Shown here: in pieces, positions 1-5,751 of the stretch
Layout: every line of letters starts with the position of its first letter
Position numbering within the stretch: the stretch's first letter is position 1
From: Chthoniobacter flavus
Lineage (GTDB): Bacteria; Verrucomicrobiota; Verrucomicrobiia; Chthoniobacterales; Terrimicrobiaceae
Direction: 5' to 3'
DNA: 5,751 bases
Assembly: GCA_945903555.1 (NCBI GenBank)
Contig: CAMDOJ010000113.1
Location: forward strand, 1 to 5,751
Notes under the pieces: generated by a model
Databases searched by the model: none
Told to the model about the DNA's origin: nothing
What the model saw: only the letters and a program-made list of their open reading frames with translations
Position numbers and translations under genes: made by a program

Positions 1-1627
1 CGAGGAAGACCATAGCCCAGACACCGAAGGCACTGGCGATATAGCGACCTTCGCCGAGGAGCTGGAAAAGCTCGTAGATGGCCTTGGTGATCGGGAAGTC
101 CTGCTGCTTTTGGGCCAAGATAAGGGAGTCGCTCACCTCCAGCATGGCGAAGGAAAAAGCGAGGAGTCCGCCAGCGAGGAGGTTCGCTGCAATGAGGGGG
201 AGCGTGATTTTGCGGAGGGTCTTGAAGGGCGGGCATCCGAGATTGTGGGCGGCTTCCTCGAGGGTAATACTGGTTTGCTGAAACCCAGCGGCGGCGGAGC
301 GAACAACGTAAGGGAGACGTCGAACGGAGTAGGCAATCACTAGAATCACAAGCGGGTCGATCGTGGGGTTGAGGGCGGCAAAAAGTTGACCTTCCTGAGT
401 CATGGCAAGATATCCAAAGGCCAATACCAAGCCGGGAACGGCCAGTGGCAGCATCGCCATGGCGTCGAGAATTTGTCGGCCGGGCAATTGGGTGCGAGTG
501 ACCACATAGGCGATAGCAACGCCGAGGATGAGATCCAATAAAGTCGCCAAGCTCGCGTATTTGAGGCTGTTCTGTATCGAGGAGAGGGTGAGGTTGTGGC
601 CGAGGGCGGATTCGAAATGGGATAGCGTCCATCCATTCGGAAGGATCGAGTGATACCAGTCGCTCGAAAAGGCGACCATCACGACGCCGATGTGAGGAAG
701 AATGGCGAGCAGGGTGACAATTAAAAAAACCGAGGTGCAAAGAGATGCGATGAACCCGCTCGGCTTGCGGGGGCCGCCTTGGCTGGTGGCTTTGGCCATC
801 ATGGCGTGGGATTGGCCAAAGAAAAACCGGCTGGTGGCGTAGAGAAGAAGGGTGGATGCGAGTAGCACGACGACCAGCGCGAAGGGGAATGGGTTGCCGC
901 CGATGTCCTTGATGCCTTGAAAAATTTGCACCGAGGTGATGCGGTTGAAATCAAACATCAGCGGCACGCCGAGCTCGGTGAAGGACCATATGAAAACAAT
1001 CGTTCCACCAGCAAAAACGCCTGGCATGATAAGGGGGAGGGTGATGCGGCGGAATTTGCGAAGTCCCGTGCAACCGAGGTTGACGGCGGCTTCTTCCATG
1101 GCGGGATCGACATTGGCCAAGGCCGCGACGACGTTCAGATAGAGGACAGGGTAGAGATGCAGGGCGTTGAGCAGAATGATGCCCCATAGCCGCCCCTCGC
1201 CCAACCAGTCGATAGGATGGGTGGGATTCATGAGTCCGGTCGATTCAAGGAAGGCATTGAGTGCTCCTTGTTGACCGAGGATTTGTTTGATTCCGATGGC
1301 TCCTACAAAAGGAGGCAAGATCAGGGGAACGAGGACGAGCGAGGAGAGAAGGGATTTTCCAGGAAACAAAAAGCGGTCGCTGATCCAAGCCAGTGGGATG
1401 GCGATGGTCGCGGCGAGTAGCGTGCTCCAGACGCCCATCTGAAGAGAGTTCCAGAGCCCCTCGACATAAATCGGGTTGCGAAAGACCTCGTTGATGTAAT
1501 CGAACGTGAACCGACCATCCGCGCCAATGAAAGCGCCGCGAAGGGTTTCGGCGATAGGCCATACAAAAAAGAAGCCGAAAAAGACGATAGAGAAAAAAAA
1601 GACGAACTTCGAGAGCGTGCGAGACAT
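1..1627 (-). CDS. Fused double ABC transporter permease, iron(III)/thiamine/phosphonate type, 3' end cut by window edge
   Basis: Inner-membrane permease of a binding-protein-dependent ABC importer. I translated 542 codons from the ATG at 1627 to the left edge without a stop. It is very hydrophobic, with a first membrane segment at about residues 7-27 and others near 62-82, 95-112, 147-170, 204-222, 248-268, 293-320, 355-375, 390-408, 424-440 and 482-500. Two EAA loops, which dock the ATPase, are clear: EEAAVNLGC at 178-186 and EEAAHNLGC at 457-465, each followed by ITLPLI. Two such loops in one chain define the fused family that includes FbpB/AfuB, ThiP and phosphonate permeases, usually about 540-560 residues, so little should be missing. 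An in-frame TGA at 1652-1654 with no other start codon fixes the ATG. The Shine-Dalgarno is weak. It lies 89 bases after rnr on the same strand. The substrate cannot be told from the permease; the ATPase and binding-protein genes, if linked, lie outside the window. Confidence 0.93.
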   Translation of the reverse strand, partial: MSRTLSKFVFFFSIVFFGFFFVWPIAETLRGAFIGADGRFTFDYINEVFRNPIYVEGLWNSLQMGVWSTLLAATIAIPLAWISDRFLFPGKSLLSSLVLVPLILPPFVGAIGIKQILGQQGALNAFLESTGLMNPTHPIDWLGEGRLWGIILLNALHLYPVLYLNVVAALANVDPAMEEAAVNLGCTGLRKFRRITLPLIMPGVFAGGTIVFIWSFTELGVPLMFDFNRITSVQIFQGIKDIGGNPFPFALVVVLLASTLLLYATSRFFFGQSHAMMAKATSQGGPRKPSGFIASLCTSVFLIVTLLAILPHIGVVMVAFSSDWYHSILPNGWTLSHFESALGHNLTLSSIQNSLKYASLATLLDLILGVAIAYVVTRTQLPGRQILDAMAMLPLAVPGLVLAFGYLAMTQEGQLFAALNPTIDPLVILVIAYSVRRLPYVVRSAAAGFQQTSITLEEAAHNLGCPPFKTLRKITLPLIAANLLAGGLLAFSFAMLEVSDSLILAQKQQDFPITKAIYELFQLLGEGRYIASAFGVWAMVFL

Positions 1628-1642
1628 TTTATCCCGAAAACG

Positions 1643-1678
1643 GATTTTTAGTCAGGATGACAGGATTTGAAGGATTCA
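1643..1678 (-). repeat. Short AGGAT-type repeat array in the rnr-permease spacer
   Basis: On the plus strand AGGAT occurs three times at nearly regular spacing (1654-1658, 1662-1666, 1671-1675), preceded by a T-rich stretch and GTCAGGATGAC (1651-1661), whose ends GTCA and TGAC are inverted. Read on the minus strand it is a run of ATCCT units about 8-9 bases apart ending in CTAAAAATCC. It fills much of the noncoding spacer. It resembles, from memory, an ACAGGATT-type intergenic motif common in many bacterial genomes; I could not check this. It might be a dispersed repeat or a weak RNA element. It is not a good terminator: the stem is four pairs with no U run directly after it. Confidence 0.45.
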
Positions 1679-1716
1679 CGGCCACGACGATGGATTCCTT
1701 TGTATTCGGGGTGTAG

Positions 1717-3990
1717 TTAGGCGGGTTTGAAGTCGACTTGCTGCTTGAACATATCGACGCGGTCGACGGCGACTTCGATGATGTCTCCGACTTGATATAT
1801 TTTTTTGGTCCGGCGGCCCACGAGTCGTCCCTTGGCAGGTTCGTGGGAATAGAAGTCCCCCTCAAGGGCGGAGATGTGGATGAGACCGGAGAGCAGGAAC
1901 TCGGGCAACTCAACGAAGAGGCCGAAATTGCGCGCTTCCATGATGATGGCGCGGAATTTTTGGCGATTTTCGGTGGTGAGTTGGAGTTGGAAATACTCGA
2001 GTTTTTTCAACCGCACGGACTCGCGTTCGGCGTCAGCGGCGGTTCGTTCGGTATTTGAGATATGCTCCGCCACGGCGCCGAGGGCGGTCGAGTCGGGGCC
2101 CGATTTAGTGAGGCCGAGTTGGCGTTCCAATGAGCGGTGCACCACGAGGTCGCTGTAGCGGCGAATGGGACTGGTGAAGTGGGTGTAGTCGGACTTTGAG
2201 AGTCCGTAGTGGCCGAGAGGCTCTGGGAAATAGCGGGCGCGTTTGAGGCTTTTCAGTAGAGCGATGCGAACGGCGGCGGCATAGGGTTTGCCGTGCAGAC
2301 CGGCGAGGAGTTTTTGAAGTTCGCGGCGCTGTGTGAGGTCACCTGCGGTGATTCCTTGGGTGGCGGCGAAATCACGAAACTCAAGGAGCTTCTCGTTGTC
2401 CGGTTTTTCGTGGATGCGGTAGAGTGTGGGTTGCTTGCGGTGCTTGAGTTCGCGCGCCACCAACTCGTTGGCGAGGAGCATGAGTTCCTCGATGAGTTGG
2501 TGCGAGATGTCGTTCTCGACTTTTTCCAAGCGGACGGGACGGCCGTTTTCATCCAGCCAAACTTTGATTTCGGGAAAATCGAGTTCGAGTGAACCCGCCG
2601 CAAAGCGTTTCTTGCGGAGCATAGAGGAGAGCCCCCACGCCGCGTGGACGCGCTCGGAGAGCATGTCGCCGCCTGGCTTCTTGCTCAAAATGGCGAAGGC
2701 TTCCTTGTAGGTGAGGCGAGCCGCGCTGCGGATCACCGTTTTGGCGAAGCGGACGGATGCGATTTTTCCGCCTTGGGTGATGTCCGCGAACACGGAAAAA
2801 GCCAAGCGGTCGACACCCTGCTTGAGGCTACAAATGCCATTACTCAGGGCCTCAGGGAGCATCGGAATGACGCGGTCAGCTAGGTAAACGCTATTTCCGC
2901 GCGAGTGGGCCTCGTGGTCGAGGGCGGTCTTTGGTTTCACGTAGTGCGAGACATCGGCGATATGGATGCCCACCCGCCAGCCGTCGGGAATGCTCTCGAC
3001 GTTGATTGCGTCATCGTAGTCCTTGGCGTCATCGGGATCGATCGTGAAGACAAAGCGGTCGCGGAGATCTTCACGTTTTGCGGCTTCGCGGGGATCGACT
3101 TCGGGATCGGTGCCGGCGGCATCCTTCAGAACCTCTGCGGGAAATTCCACAGGCAGGCGGTGTTTGCGAATGATGGAGAGCATGTCCACGCCGGGTGTTC
3201 CTGTCGCTCCGAGAACTTCGATGAGATGACCCTCGGGGTTGACGTGGCGGGATTCCCAAGAGTCCAAATGAGCAACGACCTTGTCGCCGACCTGCGCCTT
3301 GAGAGAGGCTTCTGGAGTTTGGACGTAGAGATTTTGGCCGAAACGGGGATCGTCCGCAACGACGTAGAAGAAATTTTTCGAGCGTTGCAATGTGCCGACG
3401 ATGGTTTCGTTCGAGCGAACGAGCACTCGGATGACGGTGCCCTCCTTGCGTTGGCGTCCACCGCCTTGGAAAGAAGCGGGTGTGCCGTGGCCGTTGACTC
3501 TCGCGACGACACGATCGCCGTGCATCGACGTGAACGTATTTTCTCCACTGATGTAGAGGTCGGGTTCGCCGGCTTTTTCATTGAGCACATGGGCGGCACC
3601 GCTGGCGTGGAATTGGATCACGCCAGTGAAAAGATCGGCTTCCTTTGGGATAATGTAGCGATCCTTGCGAATGCGGGCCACATCGCCCGAGAGTTCCATC
3701 TGCTTTAAGAGGTGGCTAAGTTTGTCCTTCCATGCGGGAGGGAGATCCAGTGCCGTGTAGATGCCCGCCGCGTCTAGTGGGCGCTGACTAAGGAGGCGAA
3801 GGATGCTTAAGCGTAGCTTGTTCGAGGGGCCTTCGTCTCGGCTTTTGCCAGATGGACGCTTGACTGAGAAAGGGGACGCGGACTTGGCTTTTGCGGGTCG
3901 CTGTTCGGGGTGATGGCTTTTTCCCTCCGTGGGTTTCTTTTTATTGGAGGAATTCCTTCGGTCGCCCTGTTGCATTTTCTTGCTGTCCAT
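1717..3990 (-). CDS. rnr: Ribonuclease R (3'-5' exoribonuclease, RNase II/RNB family)
   Basis: Cytoplasmic, magnesium-dependent hydrolase that degrades RNA from the 3' end, including structured RNA. Order in the 757 residues: basic low-complexity tail (1-57), winged helix (about 58-116), two cold-shock domains (about 118-175 and 184-260), RNB catalytic domain (about 305-630), S1 RNA-binding domain (about 677-755). The active-site motif TIDPDDAKDYDDAI at 316-329 supplies Asp318, Asp324, Asp326 and Asp327, with the same spacing as the four catalytic aspartates of E. coli RNase R. HIADVSHYV (343-351), SRGNSVYLADRVIPMLPE (363-380) and HFTSPIRRYSDL (604-615) are also family signatures. The winged helix favours RNase R over RNase II. 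An in-frame TAA at 3994-3996 fixes the ATG at 3990, although Met6 remains possible. Unlike the E. coli enzyme it ends directly after S1, with no lysine-rich C-terminal tail. It is divergent from the ACT gene. Confidence 0.97.
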   Translation of the reverse strand: MDSKKMQQGDRRNSSNKKKPTEGKSHHPEQRPAKAKSASPFSVKRPSGKSRDEGPSNKLRLSILRLLSQRPLDAAGIYTALDLPPAWKDKLSHLLKQMELSGDVARIRKDRYIIPKEADLFTGVIQFHASGAAHVLNEKAGEPDLYISGENTFTSMHGDRVVARVNGHGTPASFQGGGRQRKEGTVIRVLVRSNETIVGTLQRSKNFFYVVADDPRFGQNLYVQTPEASLKAQVGDKVVAHLDSWESRHVNPEGHLIEVLGATGTPGVDMLSIIRKHRLPVEFPAEVLKDAAGTDPEVDPREAAKREDLRDRFVFTIDPDDAKDYDDAINVESIPDGWRVGIHIADVSHYVKPKTALDHEAHSRGNSVYLADRVIPMLPEALSNGICSLKQGVDRLAFSVFADITQGGKIASVRFAKTVIRSAARLTYKEAFAILSKKPGGDMLSERVHAAWGLSSMLRKKRFAAGSLELDFPEIKVWLDENGRPVRLEKVENDISHQLIEELMLLANELVARELKHRKQPTLYRIHEKPDNEKLLEFRDFAATQGITAGDLTQRRELQKLLAGLHGKPYAAAVRIALLKSLKRARYFPEPLGHYGLSKSDYTHFTSPIRRYSDLVVHRSLERQLGLTKSGPDSTALGAVAEHISNTERTAADAERESVRLKKLEYFQLQLTTENRQKFRAIIMEARNFGLFVELPEFLLSGLIHISALEGDFYSHEPAKGRLVGRRTKKIYQVGDIIEVAVDRVDMFKQQVDFKPA

Positions 3991-4014
3991 TGCTTATCCA
4001 TCGTCTCGCCACCC

Positions 4015-4043
4015 TTCTCTGGCAAGCTTCGCCTTTTTCTAAT
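4015..4043 (+). promoter_or_regulatory. Possible weak promoter for the ACT-domain gene
   Basis: TCTAAT at 4038-4043 matches five of six bases of the sigma-70 -10 consensus. A poor -35 candidate, TTCTCT (4015-4020), lies 17 bases upstream and matches three of six. Transcription would begin near 4050 and give a leader of roughly 30 bases containing a G-rich run (4053-4062). The gap between divergent genes must contain promoters for both, but I found no convincing one for rnr. This is a low-confidence suggestion. Confidence 0.22.
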
Positions 4044-4081
4044 CGACGGAAGCGGGGGGTGGGTTCACTCTTCAATCATCT

Positions 4082-4498
4082 ATGAAATCCACACGTATCG
4101 TTGACCAACTGGCCATCTTCATCGCCAATCGTCCCGGCACACTCTCGGACATGTGCGACGCGCTGGCTGGCGATAAAATCAATATCTATGGGCTTACCGT
4201 GTCCGACACGGTCGACCATGCTGTGGTACGAATGGTGGTGAGCGACACGAGTCGCGCGATCGCGCTGCTGGAGTCCCATGGCACGCTGGTAGTGGACAGC
4301 GAGGTGCTGATGGTGGAGAATGATAACCGTCCTGGAAGCCTCTCGCGAATCGCCCGTTGCCTCTCCCAAGCCAAGATCAACATTGAGTATGCTTACCTTG
4401 CTTCCATGCCAAAAGCGAAAAAAGGGCTCCTTATTCTCAGGGTGAACGATGTCAAAAAGGCGCTCAAGGTTCTTTCGACCCTAGAGGAAGCGAATTGA
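4082..4498 (+). CDS. Tandem ACT-domain protein, probable amino-acid-binding regulator
   Basis: Small soluble protein (138 residues) made almost entirely of two ACT domains, about residues 8-72 and 75-136. The repeat shows directly: NRPGTL at 16-21 and NRPGSL at 82-87 are the ligand-loop motif after the first strand, and KINI recurs at 32-35 and 98-101 after the first helix. ACT domains usually bind amino acids at subunit or domain interfaces and control attached or partner enzymes. There is no catalytic or DNA-binding domain, so it presumably acts as a stand-alone sensor or through a partner; ligand and partner are unknown. An in-frame TAA at 4040-4042 with no other start codon fixes the ATG. 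The bases just before it (TTCAATCATCT) contain no Shine-Dalgarno; a G-rich run lies about 20 bases upstream, too far away. The FIST gene follows after 65 bases. No signal peptide or membrane segment is seen. Confidence 0.92.
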   Translation: MKSTRIVDQLAIFIANRPGTLSDMCDALAGDKINIYGLTVSDTVDHAVVRMVVSDTSRAIALLESHGTLVVDSEVLMVENDNRPGSLSRIARCLSQAKINIEYAYLASMPKAKKGLLILRVNDVKKALKVLSTLEEAN

Positions 4499-4528
4499 TG
4501 TCCGTTTCATTAATCACCGTTCGTCTGA

Positions 4529-4557
4529 TTGACGCCGACTTTTAATTTCGAGATATT
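4529..4557 (+). promoter_or_regulatory. Putative sigma-70-type promoter directly before the FIST gene
   Basis: TTGACG at 4529-4534 matches the -35 consensus at five of six positions. After exactly 17 bases comes GATATT at 4552-4557, matching the -10 at four of six. The usual start point seven bases past the -10 would be 4564, the A of the FIST ATG, which would make a leaderless or nearly leaderless transcript. No Shine-Dalgarno precedes this ATG, which fits. The region is AT-rich compared with its surroundings. The FIST gene could still also be read from the ACT promoter, since no terminator is visible between them. Confidence 0.4.
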
Positions 4558-4563
4558 TTTAAA

Positions 4564-5709
4564 ATGGGAAAATTTCAGGCAGCAAGTTGCGAGATCGCAG
4601 GGGCCTTCAAGGTGGAGGAGGTAACCAAAGCCGCAAAGAAACTTCGCTCTGCCATGGATCATCCGGCCAAGGTTGCGTTGGTTTTTGTGAGTGCGAATTA
4701 TGGCCCGCACCTTTCTGAATTTTGCGAGATCCTCCGCGTGGATGGTCACATCGTGGATGTGATCGGATGCACGGCATCAGGGTGGATTGAAGGCTCAACG
4801 GAATTCGAGGGCGGTTCGGGTTGCTCGATTCTGGCTCTCCACTGCGATGTGGGTGATCCCGTGGCCTTGGTTGGCGATGCGCCAAATTTTCCCTCCAGTT
4901 TACTTTCTGATTCCGCTCTTAATGCCGCAGTAATCCTAGCAAACCCTTTTGTTTTTGATATCGACGACTGGTTGAAGGATTGGAACAAACGCTTTCCCGG
5001 ACTACCGACCATGGGCGGTCTTGCTAGTGGCGGGGGCGAGGACGACATGTGTGTCTTTCACAACGGGAAAATCGTCGATGCCGTGGTCTTACCGGTGATC
5101 GGGCAGACGACCCTGATTCCTGTTCTCAGCCAAGGTTGCCGTCCGATTGGGGAGCCCTTCACCGTCACGCGGGCCGAGCACAATGTCCTGTATGCCCTCG
5201 GCAACCAGTCGGCCTACAACGCCCTTGAGAGCGCCTTCCAAACTCTCACCGAGGATCAGAAATCCCACGCACGCGGCAACCTGTTCGCGGGTTTGGTGGG
5301 CAATGAATATGTGGATGATTTTAAGTCGGGCGACTTTCTCATCAAAAACATCATCGGTGCCGATCCGGGGTCAGGAGCCGTCGTGATTGCTGGTATTCCG
5401 AGGGTTGGGCAGACACTGCAGTATCAACTCCGAGATCGAAGTATCGCCATCGAGGACCTCGACCGGGCCTACGATGCCGCACCGCCCTTCAATAAAAGAG
5501 CTTTTGCGTCCTTGCTTTTTTCCTGTCTGGGACGAGGAAAACAATTTTTCGGCGATAGCGGAAAAGATGCCGCTCGCCTGGCCGATGCGGTTGGAGGGAA
5601 GCCAAGTGCCGGCTTTTTCTGCAACGGAGAAATCGCTCCCGTGCGTGGATTGAACGCCCTCCATGGCAATACCGCCGCCGCCGCGATTTGGGTCAAAAAG
5701 ATCACTTAA
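4564..5709 (+). CDS. FIST N- and C-terminal domain protein (predicted small-ligand sensor)
   Basis: Predicted soluble cytoplasmic protein of 381 residues, a normal length for stand-alone FIST proteins. The FIST N domain spans about 36-200, with GCTASG (68-73), MGGLASGG (150-157) and GCRPIGEP (191-198). The FIST C domain spans about 215-360, with NLFAGLV (239-245), LFSCLGRG (318-325) and GFFCNGEIAP (350-359), and LHGNT follows at 366-370. These glycine- and cysteine-bearing motifs are characteristic. FIST domains occur in bacterial signalling proteins and in eukaryotic FBXO22 and were proposed to bind small ligands such as amino acids; no enzyme activity is established. No kinase, methyl-acceptor or cyclase domain is attached, so it would act through partners. 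An in-frame TAA at 4543-4545 fixes the ATG. The gene follows the tandem ACT gene by 65 bases and precedes the next gene by 21, suggesting a shared transcript. Confidence 0.93.
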   Translation: MGKFQAASCEIAGAFKVEEVTKAAKKLRSAMDHPAKVALVFVSANYGPHLSEFCEILRVDGHIVDVIGCTASGWIEGSTEFEGGSGCSILALHCDVGDPVALVGDAPNFPSSLLSDSALNAAVILANPFVFDIDDWLKDWNKRFPGLPTMGGLASGGGEDDMCVFHNGKIVDAVVLPVIGQTTLIPVLSQGCRPIGEPFTVTRAEHNVLYALGNQSAYNALESAFQTLTEDQKSHARGNLFAGLVGNEYVDDFKSGDFLIKNIIGADPGSGAVVIAGIPRVGQTLQYQLRDRSIAIEDLDRAYDAAPPFNKRAFASLLFSCLGRGKQFFGDSGKDAARLADAVGGKPSAGFFCNGEIAPVRGLNALHGNTAAAAIWVKKIT

Positions 5710-5730
5710 GTTTTCCCTCCTTTTCAAACT

Positions 5731-5751
5731 ATGGCCAAGTATCTCGTCACA
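5731..5751 (+). CDS. Start of a gene cut by the right edge, possibly an NAD-dependent epimerase/dehydratase
   Basis: Only seven codons are present, reading MAKYLVT. It lies 21 bases after the FIST stop on the same strand, with that stop in the same frame and no other start codon between, as expected of a co-transcribed neighbour. Many extended short-chain dehydrogenases, such as UDP-glucose 4-epimerase-like enzymes, begin with this pattern followed by a glycine-rich NAD-binding loop. That is a guess from the first strand only; the glycine loop itself is outside the window. The bases before the ATG are pyrimidine-rich, with no Shine-Dalgarno. Confidence 0.55.

Noticed and set aside
1..1420. 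Several plus-strand frames of 67-90 codons in the left third
   Set aside because: They are antisense to the continuous permease frame, whose membrane segments and two EAA loops leave no doubt about the coding strand.
1629..1913. A minus-strand frame crossing the end of rnr and the spacer
   Set aside because: It is a shifted frame of the RNase R S1 region running into the AGGAT spacer; the serine- and proline-rich translation looks like out-of-frame coding sequence.
2905..3708. A 267-codon open frame on the plus strand opposite rnr
   Set aside because: It lies fully inside rnr, whose domains and catalytic residues are clear on the other strand. Its translation resembles no family I know, and long antisense frames are common opposite GC-rich genes.
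3807..4025. A 72-codon minus-strand frame starting upstream of rnr and overlapping its 5' end in another frame
   Set aside because: Most of it overlaps the basic tail of RNase R in a shifted frame, its translation is low-complexity, and no ribosome binding site supports it. A short leader peptide cannot be excluded but nothing favours it.
4021..4038. Short inverted repeat GGC...GCC followed by five T's, terminator-like on the plus strand
   Set aside because: The stem is only about three solid pairs with a mismatch, and the site lies between divergent genes where no plus-strand transcript ends.
4076..4383. Minus-strand frames opposite the ACT gene
   Set aside because: The plus-strand frame has two internally matching ACT domains, while the opposite frames show no recognisable motif.

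Overview
The window carries five protein genes in two divergent blocks, packed with spacers of 21 to 91 bases. No RNA gene, insertion sequence, CRISPR array or phage feature is visible. Moderate-to-high GC, intact single-copy housekeeping-type genes and tight spacing point to an ordinary Gram-negative-type chromosome. My impression is Verrucomicrobiota or a relative in the PVC group. That rests on general resemblance of the proteins and the lack of clear Shine-Dalgarno sites, not on a diagnostic marker, so it is low to moderate confidence.

Left block (minus strand, read right to left): rnr, encoding the 3'-5' exoribonuclease RNase R (3990 to 1717), then an 89-base spacer with a short AGGAT-type repeat, then a long ABC transporter permease (1627 down past base 1). 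The permease is open at the left edge. Its two EAA loops show a fused double permease of the iron(III)/thiamine/phosphonate import type. No terminator is visible between the two genes, so they may share a transcript.

Right block (plus strand): a small tandem ACT-domain protein (4082-4498), a FIST-domain protein (4564-5709), and the first seven codons of a third gene (5731 onward), whose start resembles NAD(P)-binding sugar epimerases/dehydratases. ACT and FIST domains are both associated with binding small molecules such as amino acids, so the first two may form a ligand-sensing pair; this is inference.

The 91-base gap at 3991-4081 separates the two blocks and must hold the outward promoters. 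For every gene an in-frame stop lies shortly upstream of the start and no other ATG, GTG or TTG intervenes, so the starts are well fixed. None has a convincing Shine-Dalgarno sequence. The FIST gene has a promoter-like element placed so that its transcript could begin at the ATG itself.

I saw no clear sign of a wholly new system. The items most worth a second look are the possible leaderless FIST promoter, the ACT-FIST pairing, the AGGAT spacer repeat, and the basic tail of RNase R lying at the N-terminus instead of the C-terminus.
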